Assembly (NCBI GenBank): GCA_903858475.1
Contig: CAIOIZ010000045.1
Span: 1-37,465 of the forward strand
DNA length: 37,465 nucleotides
Direction of reading: 5' to 3'
Source: an uncultured Bacteroidota bacterium
GTDB taxonomy: Bacteria > Bacteroidota > Bacteroidia > Chitinophagales > Chitinophagaceae
The position numbers were made by a program, and so were the translations under genes. Numbering within the stretch: position 1 is the stretch's first letter; each line of letters starts with the position of its first letter. The notes below the pieces were generated by a model that worked only from the letters and a program-made list of their open reading frames with translations, was not told the DNA's origin and made no database searches. Shown piece by piece: positions 8,384-15,841 of the stretch.

Positions 8384-11300
8384 AAAATTAATCGCTACGA
8401 TCGATGGTAATGAAGCAGCTGCGTATGTGGCTTACCGTACCAATGAAGTATGTGCCATCTATCCCATCACTCCTTCTTCTACCATGGCCGAATTGGCAGA
8501 TGAGTGGGCAGCTAAAGGACTAAAAAATATTTGGGGTGCTGTTCCTGATATCATGGAAATGCAAAGTGAAGCAGGTGCAGCAGGTACTGTACACGGTGCC
8601 TTACAAACCGGCTCACTAACTACCACCTTTACTGCTTCGCAGGGATTGATGCTGATGCTACCCAACATGTATAAAATAGCAGGAGAATTAACCCCTGCCG
8701 TATTCCATGTAGCAGCCCGTTCATTGGCGGCACAAGGGTTATCCATCTTTGGTGACCACCAAGATGTAATGGCTGCTCGCACTACAGGCTTTGCTATGCT
8801 AAGTTCTGTTAGTGTACAGGAAGCCCACGACTTTGCATTGATTGCACAAGTTGCTTCTTTAAAATCTAGAATTCCCATCATCCATTTCTTTGATGGTTTT
8901 AGAACCTCCCATGAAGTAAATAAACTAGCATTACTCAGCGACGAACAAATCAGATCGATGATTCCGGATGAATTAGTTTTTGCCCATCGCAGCAGGGGAT
9001 TGAATCCAGAACATCCATTTATTAGAGGTACTGCACAAAATCCAGATATTTATTTCCAAGGCAGAGAAACGGTGAATACGTTTTACAACAATATGCCAGG
9101 CATCGTAGAAGAAGTGATGAACGATTTTGCAGCCATGACAGGAAGAAAATATGATCTCTTCCAATATACGGGCGCACCGGATGCAGAAAGAGTTATCATT
9201 ATCATGGGCTCTGGCGGAGAAACCGTTGACGAAACCATGCAAGCACTTAATGCTGCTGGTGAAAAAACTGGCTTGGTGCAAGTACGTTTGTATCGTCCTT
9301 TCTCCTTAGAGCATTTGATAAAAGCCATCCCTGCTAGTGTAAAATCTATTGCAATACTAGATCGCACTAAAGAATCTGGTGCAGCAGGAGAGCCAATGTA
9401 TCAAGATGTATTAGCTACACTCGTTGAGGCTTTGCAAAAAGGTTTAATAAAAAAATTGCCAAACCTAGTAGGTGGCAGATACGGACTTTCTTCTAAAGAG
9501 TTTACACCTGCAATGGTGAAAGCCGTGTATGATGAACTTAAAAAAGAACATCCTAAAAATGGTTTCACCATCGGCATCAATGACGATGTAACACATACAA
9601 GTCTTAGTTACGACACAAGTTTCACATTGGATGAATCTACATGGAGACAAGGATTATTCTTTGGCTTAGGTGCTGATGGCACCGTTGGTGCAAATAAAAA
9701 TACCATTAAAATTATTGGAGAAAATACAGACCTCTTTGCACAAGGCTATTTTGTATATGATTCCAAAAAATCAGGTGCCAGAACAGTATCTCATTTACGT
9801 TTTGGCCCCAATCCTATTCGCGCTCCTTACCTGATTACAAAAGCAGATTTTATAGCTTGTCATCAATTTAATTTTATTGAGAAAGTAGAAATGCTTGACT
9901 TCGCAAAAGAAGGCGCCAGCTTCCTGATCAATAGCCCTTATGACAAAAATGAGGTGTGGAGTAAAATGACAGGACAAGTACAAAAAAGCATCATTGACAA
10001 AAAATTAAAAGTATTTGTAATTGATGCAACATCGGTTGCCAGGGATACGGGTATGACTGGACGTATCAATACCATCATGCAAACCTGCTATTTTGCATTA
10101 TCAGGTGTACTGCCAAGAGAAGATGCAATTAAGCAAATTAAAAAAGCCATTGAAAAATCATATTCAAGAAAAGGACAGAAAGTAATTGATCAAAACTTTA
10201 AAGCAGTAGATGCTACTTTGGCAAATTTATACGAAGTAGACTATCCTAAAAAAGTATCAGCTGCGGTGAATGTATTGAAGATAGTGTCTGATAAAGCACC
10301 AGATTTTGTAAAAGACATTACTGCTGTAATGATGGCTGGACATGGCGATGACTTACCCGTTAGTAAAATGCCCATTGATGGCACTTATCCAAGTGGCACT
10401 ACACAGTGGGAAAAAAGAAACATATCAGACCTGGTGCCATTATGGGAACCAGATTTATGTATCCAATGTGGTAACTGTGCTTATGTTTGCCCACACAGTG
10501 TCATCCGTGCAAAATTTTATCACAAAGATTATCTTGAAAAAGCAGCTGATGGATTTAAATCAGCCCCCATTAATGCCAGAGGATTTCCAGAAACCAATTA
10601 CACGCTACAAGTATATGTAGAAGATTGTACTGGTTGTAATCTCTGCGTGGAAGTTTGTCCTGCTTCAGATCCGTCTAACCGTAGCCGTAAGGCGATTAAT
10701 ATGGGTGAAAAAGAACCAATTCTTGAAACAGAAAAGAAAAATATAGAATTTTTTGAAAATATTCCATGGAATGATCGTTCTAAAATTGATTTCTCCACTG
10801 TTCATGGTGCACAGTTCTTAGAACCGCTGTTTGAATTCTCTGGAGCCTGTGCAGGATGTGGTGAAACACCTTACTTGAAATTGTTATCACAATTATTTGG
10901 TGATCGTTTATTGGTAGCCAATGCAACAGGTTGTTCTTCCATTTATGGTGGTAACCTACCTACTACTCCATGGGCTGTCAACAAAGATGGCCGTGGCCCG
11001 GCTTGGTCTAACTCCTTGTTTGAAGACAATGCCGAATTTGGTTTAGGCATGCGTATCACTGCCGACAAACAATTAGGTTCTGCTAAACAATATTTATTGG
11101 AACTTAAAAATGAATTGGGAGAAGCACAGGTGGATGAAATTCTCAATGCCAAACAAGTATTAGAATCCGAATTGGCATTGCAGCATTTGAGAGTACAAAA
11201 ATTAAAAGAACAATTGCGTACCATGAGCTCTTCTCCTGCACAACATTTATTATCTGTAGCAGACCAATTGGTTCGTAGAAGTGTATGGCTCATCGGTGGT

Positions 11301-11945
11301 GACGGATGGGCTTATGATATCGGTTATGGAGGCCTCGATCATGCATTAGCAAGTGGCAGAAACATCAATATAATGGTGCTGGATACAGAGGTTTATTCTA
11401 ATACTGGTGGACAGTCGTCTAAATCAACCCCTACAGCGGCCACTGCTAAATTTGCTGCTGGCGGTAAATCAGGTGGCAAAAAAGATTTGGCGATGCAAGC
11501 CATCTCTTATGGAAATGTATATGTGGCAAGGGTAGCATTTGGTGCCAACCCTCAACAAACTTTGTTGGCAATGAGAGAAGCAGAAGCATATGATGGACCA
11601 TCCTTGATACTGGCTTATAGCCATTGCATTGCACACGGCTATGACTTAAAAGATGGCTTGAGTCAACAAAACAAAGCAGTTGCAAGTGGACATTGGCCAT
11701 TATTAAGATACAATCCAGTATTGAGGAAGAAAAATCAAAATCCGTTTGTATTGGATTCAACAAGACCAACGATGGCGCTGAGGGATTATGCTTACAATGA
11801 GCTAAGGTATAAAGTACTCACCATGACAAATCCTGAAGTGGCTGAAAACTTGATGCAACATGCACAAGAATTGGTAAATCTAAAATGGAAGAATTATGAG
11901 GAACTGGCTACCAAAAAAGCAAGCGATTTTGTACCCATTGGTTAA
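8370..11945 (+). CDS. nifJ: Pyruvate:ferredoxin (flavodoxin) oxidoreductase, single-chain
   Basis: A 1191-residue homodimer-type PFOR: pyruvate + CoA + oxidised ferredoxin gives acetyl-CoA + CO2 + reduced ferredoxin. Domain I begins IYPITPSSTMAELADEWA. The inserted ferredoxin domain has two [4Fe-4S] motifs, CIQCGNCAYVCP near residue 697 and CTGCNLCVEVCP near 753. The C-terminal thiamine diphosphate domain shows GACAGCGETPY, ATGCSSIYGGN and, near 975, GGDGWAYDIGYGG followed by LDTEVYSNTGGQSSKSTPTA. The family is typically oxygen-sensitive. Its position between two flavoproteins is striking. It overlaps the upstream gene by 14 bp and is separated from the DHOD-like gene by 67 bp containing a SWIB relic. 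Length and motifs are complete. Confidence 0.95.
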   Translation: MSKNKKLIATIDGNEAAAYVAYRTNEVCAIYPITPSSTMAELADEWAAKGLKNIWGAVPDIMEMQSEAGAAGTVHGALQTGSLTTTFTASQGLMLMLPNMYKIAGELTPAVFHVAARSLAAQGLSIFGDHQDVMAARTTGFAMLSSVSVQEAHDFALIAQVASLKSRIPIIHFFDGFRTSHEVNKLALLSDEQIRSMIPDELVFAHRSRGLNPEHPFIRGTAQNPDIYFQGRETVNTFYNNMPGIVEEVMNDFAAMTGRKYDLFQYTGAPDAERVIIIMGSGGETVDETMQALNAAGEKTGLVQVRLYRPFSLEHLIKAIPASVKSIAILDRTKESGAAGEPMYQDVLATLVEALQKGLIKKLPNLVGGRYGLSSKEFTPAMVKAVYDELKKEHPKNGFTIGINDDVTHTSLSYDTSFTLDESTWRQGLFFGLGADGTVGANKNTIKIIGENTDLFAQGYFVYDSKKSGARTVSHLRFGPNPIRAPYLITKADFIACHQFNFIEKVEMLDFAKEGASFLINSPYDKNEVWSKMTGQVQKSIIDKKLKVFVIDATSVARDTGMTGRINTIMQTCYFALSGVLPREDAIKQIKKAIEKSYSRKGQKVIDQNFKAVDATLANLYEVDYPKKVSAAVNVLKIVSDKAPDFVKDITAVMMAGHGDDLPVSKMPIDGTYPSGTTQWEKRNISDLVPLWEPDLCIQCGNCAYVCPHSVIRAKFYHKDYLEKAADGFKSAPINARGFPETNYTLQVYVEDCTGCNLCVEVCPASDPSNRSRKAINMGEKEPILETEKKNIEFFENIPWNDRSKIDFSTVHGAQFLEPLFEFSGACAGCGETPYLKLLSQLFGDRLLVANATGCSSIYGGNLPTTPWAVNKDGRGPAWSNSLFEDNAEFGLGMRITADKQLGSAKQYLLELKNELGEAQVDEILNAKQVLESELALQHLRVQKLKEQLRTMSSSPAQHLLSVADQLVRRSVWLIGGDGWAYDIGYGGLDHALASGRNINIMVLDTEVYSNTGGQSSKSTPTAATAKFAAGGKSGGKKDLAMQAISYGNVYVARVAFGANPQQTLLAMREAEAYDGPSLILAYSHCIAHGYDLKDGLSQQNKAVASGHWPLLRYNPVLRKKNQNPFVLDSTRPTMALRDYAYNELRYKVLTMTNPEVAENLMQHAQELVNLKWKNYEELATKKASDFVPIG

Positions 11946-11954
11946 TTAATAATA

Positions 11955-11996
11955 GAAAACAGGCGCATCATCAATGCTGATGCCGGATTATTAAAA
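11955..11996 (+). pseudogene. Relic of a SWIB-domain gene between nifJ and the DHOD-like gene
   Basis: Translated from 11955, this short stretch reads ENRRIINADAGLLK. It aligns with residues 92-104 of the intact SWIB protein (KNRRMINADAKLK). Over the 27 bases matching 6364-6390, 22 are identical, and all five differences are third codon positions (aga/agg, atg/atc, att/atc, gcg/gct, gca/gcc). That is the pattern of a coding sequence diverging under selection, not of chance. Nothing SWIB-like survives on either side. The frame starts just after the nifJ stop and is closed by TAA soon after. The stretch also contains a small hairpin (GCATCA / TGATGC), which could be an alternative reason for its retention. 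Confidence 0.6.
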
Positions 11997-12012
11997 AATA
12001 AAATTTAAGAAA

Positions 12013-13002
12013 ATGAAAATGCACGCAAAATACATGGGGTTAGATTTAAACTCCCCAATTATTGTGTCCGCCTGTACCTTATCTGAACAAACAGATAATA
12101 TTGTTAGAATGGAAGACAATGGTGCAGGGGCAGTGGTATTATTTTCATTGTTTGAAGAACAAATAAGACATGAAGAAGCAAAATTCAAATCAGTAATGTC
12201 GGAAACTTCCTATGCCTTTGCAGAAGCCTTGGATTATTTCCCTGACCTGGATGAGTTTAACATGGGCACAGATGAATATTTAGAGCATATCCGTAAAGCA
12301 AAGGAAAGGGTAAATATCCCCATCATTGGAAGTTTAAATGGAATTACCAATGAAGGTTGGATCGATTATTCTAAAATGATGGAGCAAGCCGGTGCAGATG
12401 CAATTGAAATCAACATCTTTTTCATTCCTGGCGATATCACCATGTCAACCTCCGAAGTAGAACATCGATATTTGAATATCATTTCCAATATCAAACAAAC
12501 TGTAAAAATTCCTGTAGCGGTAAAACTAAACCCCTATTTCAGTGCAATGGGCAATATGTCGTTGCGCATGAAAAATGCTGGCGCCGACGGATTGGTTTTC
12601 TTTAACCGTTTTTATCAACCCGATTTCGACATCAATGAACTTGTTTTGAAAACCGACTTACACTATAGCGAGTCAAGTGAAATCCGATTGCCTTTATTAT
12701 GGATTGCATTATTATATAATAAAGTAAAGCTTTCTCTAGCAGCTACAACAGGTGTTCAAAGCGCAGTAGAAGTTATTAAATATATTCTTGCTGGTGCCGA
12801 CGTAGTAATGACTGCCTCTTCCTTATACAAAAATGGCATTCCGTATTTGAAGACCATGAATAAAGAATTACAAGACTGGATGTATATGATGGGCTTCGAC
12901 AACTTAGAGGCATTCAGGGGAAGTATGAGCCAACAAAACATTTCAGATCCTACTGCATACGAAAGGGCTAATTACATTAAGATCTTGGATAAAGCCAAGT
13001 AA
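12013..13002 (+). CDS. Dihydroorotate dehydrogenase-like TIM-barrel flavoprotein
   Basis: A 329-residue protein with the class 1 dihydroorotate dehydrogenase/PreA fold. It starts with KYMGLDLNSPIIVSAC, has PIIGSLNGIT, then PVAVKLNPYFSAMG (FMN-binding Lys region), GADGLVFFNRFY and the late phosphate-binding region GADVVMTASSLYKNG. It is unlikely to be pyrD: where true enzymes have NxSCPN with a catalytic Cys or Ser, this one has NIFFIPGD. No Fe-S motif is present. As third gene of the PFOR operon, together with a GltD-like protein, it resembles a rearranged dihydropyrimidine-dehydrogenase pair (PreT/PreA) built around PFOR. The substrate is unknown; a role in passing electrons from PFOR or reduced ferredoxin is inference. 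Confidence 0.8.
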   Translation: MKMHAKYMGLDLNSPIIVSACTLSEQTDNIVRMEDNGAGAVVLFSLFEEQIRHEEAKFKSVMSETSYAFAEALDYFPDLDEFNMGTDEYLEHIRKAKERVNIPIIGSLNGITNEGWIDYSKMMEQAGADAIEINIFFIPGDITMSTSEVEHRYLNIISNIKQTVKIPVAVKLNPYFSAMGNMSLRMKNAGADGLVFFNRFYQPDFDINELVLKTDLHYSESSEIRLPLLWIALLYNKVKLSLAATTGVQSAVEVIKYILAGADVVMTASSLYKNGIPYLKTMNKELQDWMYMMGFDNLEAFRGSMSQQNISDPTAYERANYIKILDKAK

Positions 13003-13033
13003 GCTTAGCCTGGTTCATTGATTCCATATTATA

Positions 13034-13066
13034 AGAAAGGGATATACTTGAAGTATATCCCTTTCT
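13034..13066 (+). terminator. Terminator of the PFOR operon
   Basis: A perfect inverted repeat with 14-bp arms (AGAAAGGGATATAC / GTATATCCCTTTCT) and a TTGAA loop begins 31 bp after the DHOD-like stop. It ends in CCCTTTCTGTT, so the T-tract is moderate. It is the only strong hairpin after the three-gene operon. Confidence 0.75.
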
Positions 13067-13300
13067 GTTAGTTGGGGGTATACCCAAATTTATCCTTTAA
13101 GCTATACATGCTACTATACTCCTCCTTGCTTGGTTGAATATGCCTTCTTACCGAAAAATCCGAAACCATTCAACAAGGCCTATTCAGCTCTATTGTATTG
13201 CTATCAAAGTGCCTATTCAAAGAATTAACAAGATGGCTTGGCTATAAAGGTTACCTTACCCGAATTGCTGGCAATGATGCGGGCATTCAAATAAACTATT
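13067..13300. other. Intergenic stretch with no recognised feature
   Basis: The rest of the gap between the PFOR operon terminator and the fasciclin gene. There is a 35-codon ORF (13140-13247) without recognisable character and no clear promoter match upstream of the fasciclin gene. I see no repeat, RNA gene or gene remnant. Confidence 0.5.
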
Positions 13301-13705
13301 ATGTCAAATATTACCCAGGTGGTAAACGTAGATAAAACCCTAAAAGCCTTAAAAAAAGCGGTTCATGCTTCTGATATTGACCAAATACTCAGCAGTGCTG
13401 GCCCTTATACAATTTTCTCTCCAACTGACCAGGCTTTTGAAAAATTAGAGAAAGGCCTAATGGATAATTTACTGGAACCACAAAACAGAACAAAGTTGGC
13501 CACCCTACTCAACAATCACATAGTACACGGCAGAATATTATTTGCAGATTTAAAGCATGGTGACAAGCTTACCAACCTAAATGGAAAAGAGTTATTAATT
13601 CAGGAAAAGAATGGAAAAATAAGCATTGGTGAAATAAATGTATTGGCCCGTGATGCCAAAATTTCGAATGGGGCTATGCATGTAACAGATACCGTTATTC
13701 AATAA
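13301..13705 (+). CDS. Fasciclin (FAS1)-domain protein, apparently without signal peptide
   Basis: A 134-residue single FAS1 domain. The H1 motif GPYTIFSPTDQAFEKL lies near residue 29 and the H2 region ISNGAMHVTDTVIQ forms the extreme C-terminus, so the domain fills the whole protein. FAS1 domains usually mediate adhesion or ligand binding outside the cell. Here the N-terminus (MSNITQVVNVDKTLKALKKA) is hydrophilic and there is no signal peptide or lipobox, so the protein appears cytoplasmic or is exported in an unknown way. No alternative upstream start adding a signal peptide is visible. Function is not predicted beyond the fold. Confidence 0.85.
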   Translation: MSNITQVVNVDKTLKALKKAVHASDIDQILSSAGPYTIFSPTDQAFEKLEKGLMDNLLEPQNRTKLATLLNNHIVHGRILFADLKHGDKLTNLNGKELLIQEKNGKISIGEINVLARDAKISNGAMHVTDTVIQ

Positions 13706-13862
13706 TTTGCTGTATAATTTAAAGCTTAGATTGTAAAAAGCAAGCTGGCCAATGGCTGCTGCTTACGCCTGTTTCCACATAGTAAATATGTTTAACATAA
13801 CATTACCCATCGGAGGGTATGGAAATCTTATTAAAGTTTGCTATTTTTAACAAAACCAGTTT

Positions 13863-14708
13863 TTGAAAACTCTTATCTTATTTATTGCATCCTTTGCAGT
13901 TCACATTTGCATGGCACAACCGCGTAAGTTGTCCTCAGCAAATGATGGATTGGCCATGAAGCCCATCGAGCAAACTATTTTTTATTCGCTGGGGGATGCC
14001 CGCATACCGATTAAGATATTGCAGTTTGGGAAGAAAAAAGACATCGTATATATTAATGTACATGACAGTGAACCCACTTCAGTAGCGGCTGCCAAAGCCA
14101 TTCTTGCTCATACAGGCGGCACCATCATCAAACTAGCAAACAAAGGGAAGAGAAATATCAAATTTCGCTTGAAAAATAAAACCTATTCTTTTGACGCCAA
14201 TCGCATCTACTCAAGAGAAGGAATTGAACAAACGTTAAGGGCCAGTGGAAGAATCAGTAAAATGGCCATTGATGAAATTGAAAATTTTGGAAAGAGAATC
14301 CTGCAATTAATTCCTGACTCAACAACCTGCATCGTTTCGCTTCACAATAATACCAATGGCGATTTTTCTATAAAAAATTATCTGCCAAAAGGCGATCGAC
14401 GTATTGATGCCAAAGCAGTTTATGTAGATAGTTTGCAAGATTTTGATGACATTACGCTTACCACTGATAGTATATTGTATTTAAAAATGGTAGAAAATTG
14501 CTACAATTCTATTTGGCAAGACAATGTTAATGCAAGAAGAGATGGATCATTAAGTGTTTATTTTGGTGAAAGAAATCGGCGGTACATGAATATTGAAACA
14601 GAAAATGGAAAATTATTATTGCACATCGAAATGATAAAGAAACTACTTCAAATCTTAGAAGAATCAAATCTTACCAATATCAATTACAGCAGTACAAATA
14701 CTGAATAA
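13863..14708 (+). CDS. Secreted protein of unknown function, possible zinc-hydrolase fold, TTG start
   Basis: A 281-residue protein that I do not recognise firmly. The N-terminus MKTLILFIASFAVHICMAQ is a clear signal peptide but is only in frame from a TTG codon at 13863. An in-frame stop lies just upstream, and the next ATG would remove the signal peptide, so TTG is the likely start. The mature part has INVHDSEPTS (an HxxE arrangement) near residue 69, SFDANRIYSREGIEQTL, and later CIVSLHNNTNGDFSI. HxxE followed by a later strand ending in His resembles zinc carboxypeptidases or amidases of the M14/amidase type, but this is only suggestive. It probably acts in the periplasm. The next gene starts 36 bp downstream on the same strand. 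Confidence 0.7.
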   Translation: MKTLILFIASFAVHICMAQPRKLSSANDGLAMKPIEQTIFYSLGDARIPIKILQFGKKKDIVYINVHDSEPTSVAAAKAILAHTGGTIIKLANKGKRNIKFRLKNKTYSFDANRIYSREGIEQTLRASGRISKMAIDEIENFGKRILQLIPDSTTCIVSLHNNTNGDFSIKNYLPKGDRRIDAKAVYVDSLQDFDDITLTTDSILYLKMVENCYNSIWQDNVNARRDGSLSVYFGERNRRYMNIETENGKLLLHIEMIKKLLQILEESNLTNINYSSTNTE

Positions 14709-14744
14709 AATGTAATCTTGCCATTTCTTTTGTATTTTTAATTC

Positions 14745-15806
14745 ATGCAAACAAATTCCTTTCTGCTTTACGGAGCCAACGGCTATACAGGTACATTAAT
14801 AGCAAGATATGCAAACGAATACCAGCTTAACCCAATTTTGGCGGGAAGGAATAAAGCCGCAATTGAACCACTTGCTAAACAACTGAATCTTCCTTTTCTC
14901 ATTATTGATTTAGATGATAGCAATGCTTTAATAGAAGCATTAAGCACAGTAAAACTTGTTATTCATGCTGCGGGTCCATTTCAATATACTGCCCAACAAA
15001 TGATAGCAGCTTGTTTGAAAACAGGCACCCATTATATCGACATCAATGGCGATATCGCTGTATTTGAAATGATACAGACCTATAATGAAGCCGCAAAAAA
15101 AGCAGGTATTCTTTTAATGCCCGGAGCCGGATTTGATGTAGTGCCCACCGATTGCATTGCGATGGCTTTAAAAAACAAAATGCCAGCTGCCGTATCACTA
15201 GAATTGGCTTTTGCCACACTTGGTGGATCCATTTCACATGGCACAGCTACTACTATGGCTGGTAAAATAGGAGAAGGTGGAGCTGCCAGAGTAGGTGGAA
15301 AAATCATTCGTACTAGTTTAGGACATACAGGCAAATGGATTGATTTTGGAATCAAAAAAATATTTGTCATGAGTATCCCATGGGGAGATATTTCTACTGC
15401 CTGGTTTAGCACCCGCATTCCCAATATCACTACCTATACCGGAATTAGACCAACCATTTATATATTACTGAAACTACAACCATTGTTTAACTGGCTGCTA
15501 CGTACCAACTGGATGCGTAGTTACATTAAAAAGAAGATCAACCAAGCCCCTGCTGGCCCAACTGATGAACAAAGAGCCAAAGCAATAGGTCTGGTTTGGG
15601 GACAAGCAACTGATGCACAAGGGCAAACTGTTCACTTACGGATAAGCGCACCCGAAGGATATACACTTACAACACATAGTGCCCTATTAATTGCAAAAAA
15701 AATCTTAGCTGGTAATTTAAAAACAGGCTATCAAACACCTGCCACTGCCTATGGGGAGGGCCTCATTGATGAAATACCTGGGGTTAAAAGAATAGACAAT
15801 TTATAG
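14745..15806 (+). CDS. Saccharopine dehydrogenase-like NAD(P)-binding oxidoreductase
   Basis: A 353-residue protein with an N-terminal Rossmann motif, LLYGANGYTGTLIARY (residues 7-22), followed by PILAGRNKAAIEPLA, which fits binding of the NADP 2'-phosphate. HAAGPFQYTAQQMIAACL and THYIDINGDI are typical of the saccharopine dehydrogenase/trans-acting enoyl reductase family. GAGFDVVPTDCIA and GGSISHGTATTMAG in the middle are also family hallmarks. These proteins are cytoplasmic or membrane-associated reductases. Most bacterial members are not lysine-pathway enzymes, and the substrate here cannot be told. It ends 36 bp from the convergent T9SS protein gene with no strong terminator between them. 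Confidence 0.85.
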   Translation: MQTNSFLLYGANGYTGTLIARYANEYQLNPILAGRNKAAIEPLAKQLNLPFLIIDLDDSNALIEALSTVKLVIHAAGPFQYTAQQMIAACLKTGTHYIDINGDIAVFEMIQTYNEAAKKAGILLMPGAGFDVVPTDCIAMALKNKMPAAVSLELAFATLGGSISHGTATTMAGKIGEGGAARVGGKIIRTSLGHTGKWIDFGIKKIFVMSIPWGDISTAWFSTRIPNITTYTGIRPTIYILLKLQPLFNWLLRTNWMRSYIKKKINQAPAGPTDEQRAKAIGLVWGQATDAQGQTVHLRISAPEGYTLTTHSALLIAKKILAGNLKTGYQTPATAYGEGLIDEIPGVKRIDNL

Positions 15807-15841
15807 GATAAATAAAATAGGGCAAGAAGATGCTGTGGTAA

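Noticed and set aside
12013-13002. Calling this gene pyrD
   Set aside because: The catalytic NxSCPN segment is replaced and the operon context is PFOR, not pyrimidine synthesis.
13140-13247. 35-codon ORF between the PFOR operon and the fasciclin gene
   Set aside because: Composition is not protein-like and it has no coupling to either neighbour.
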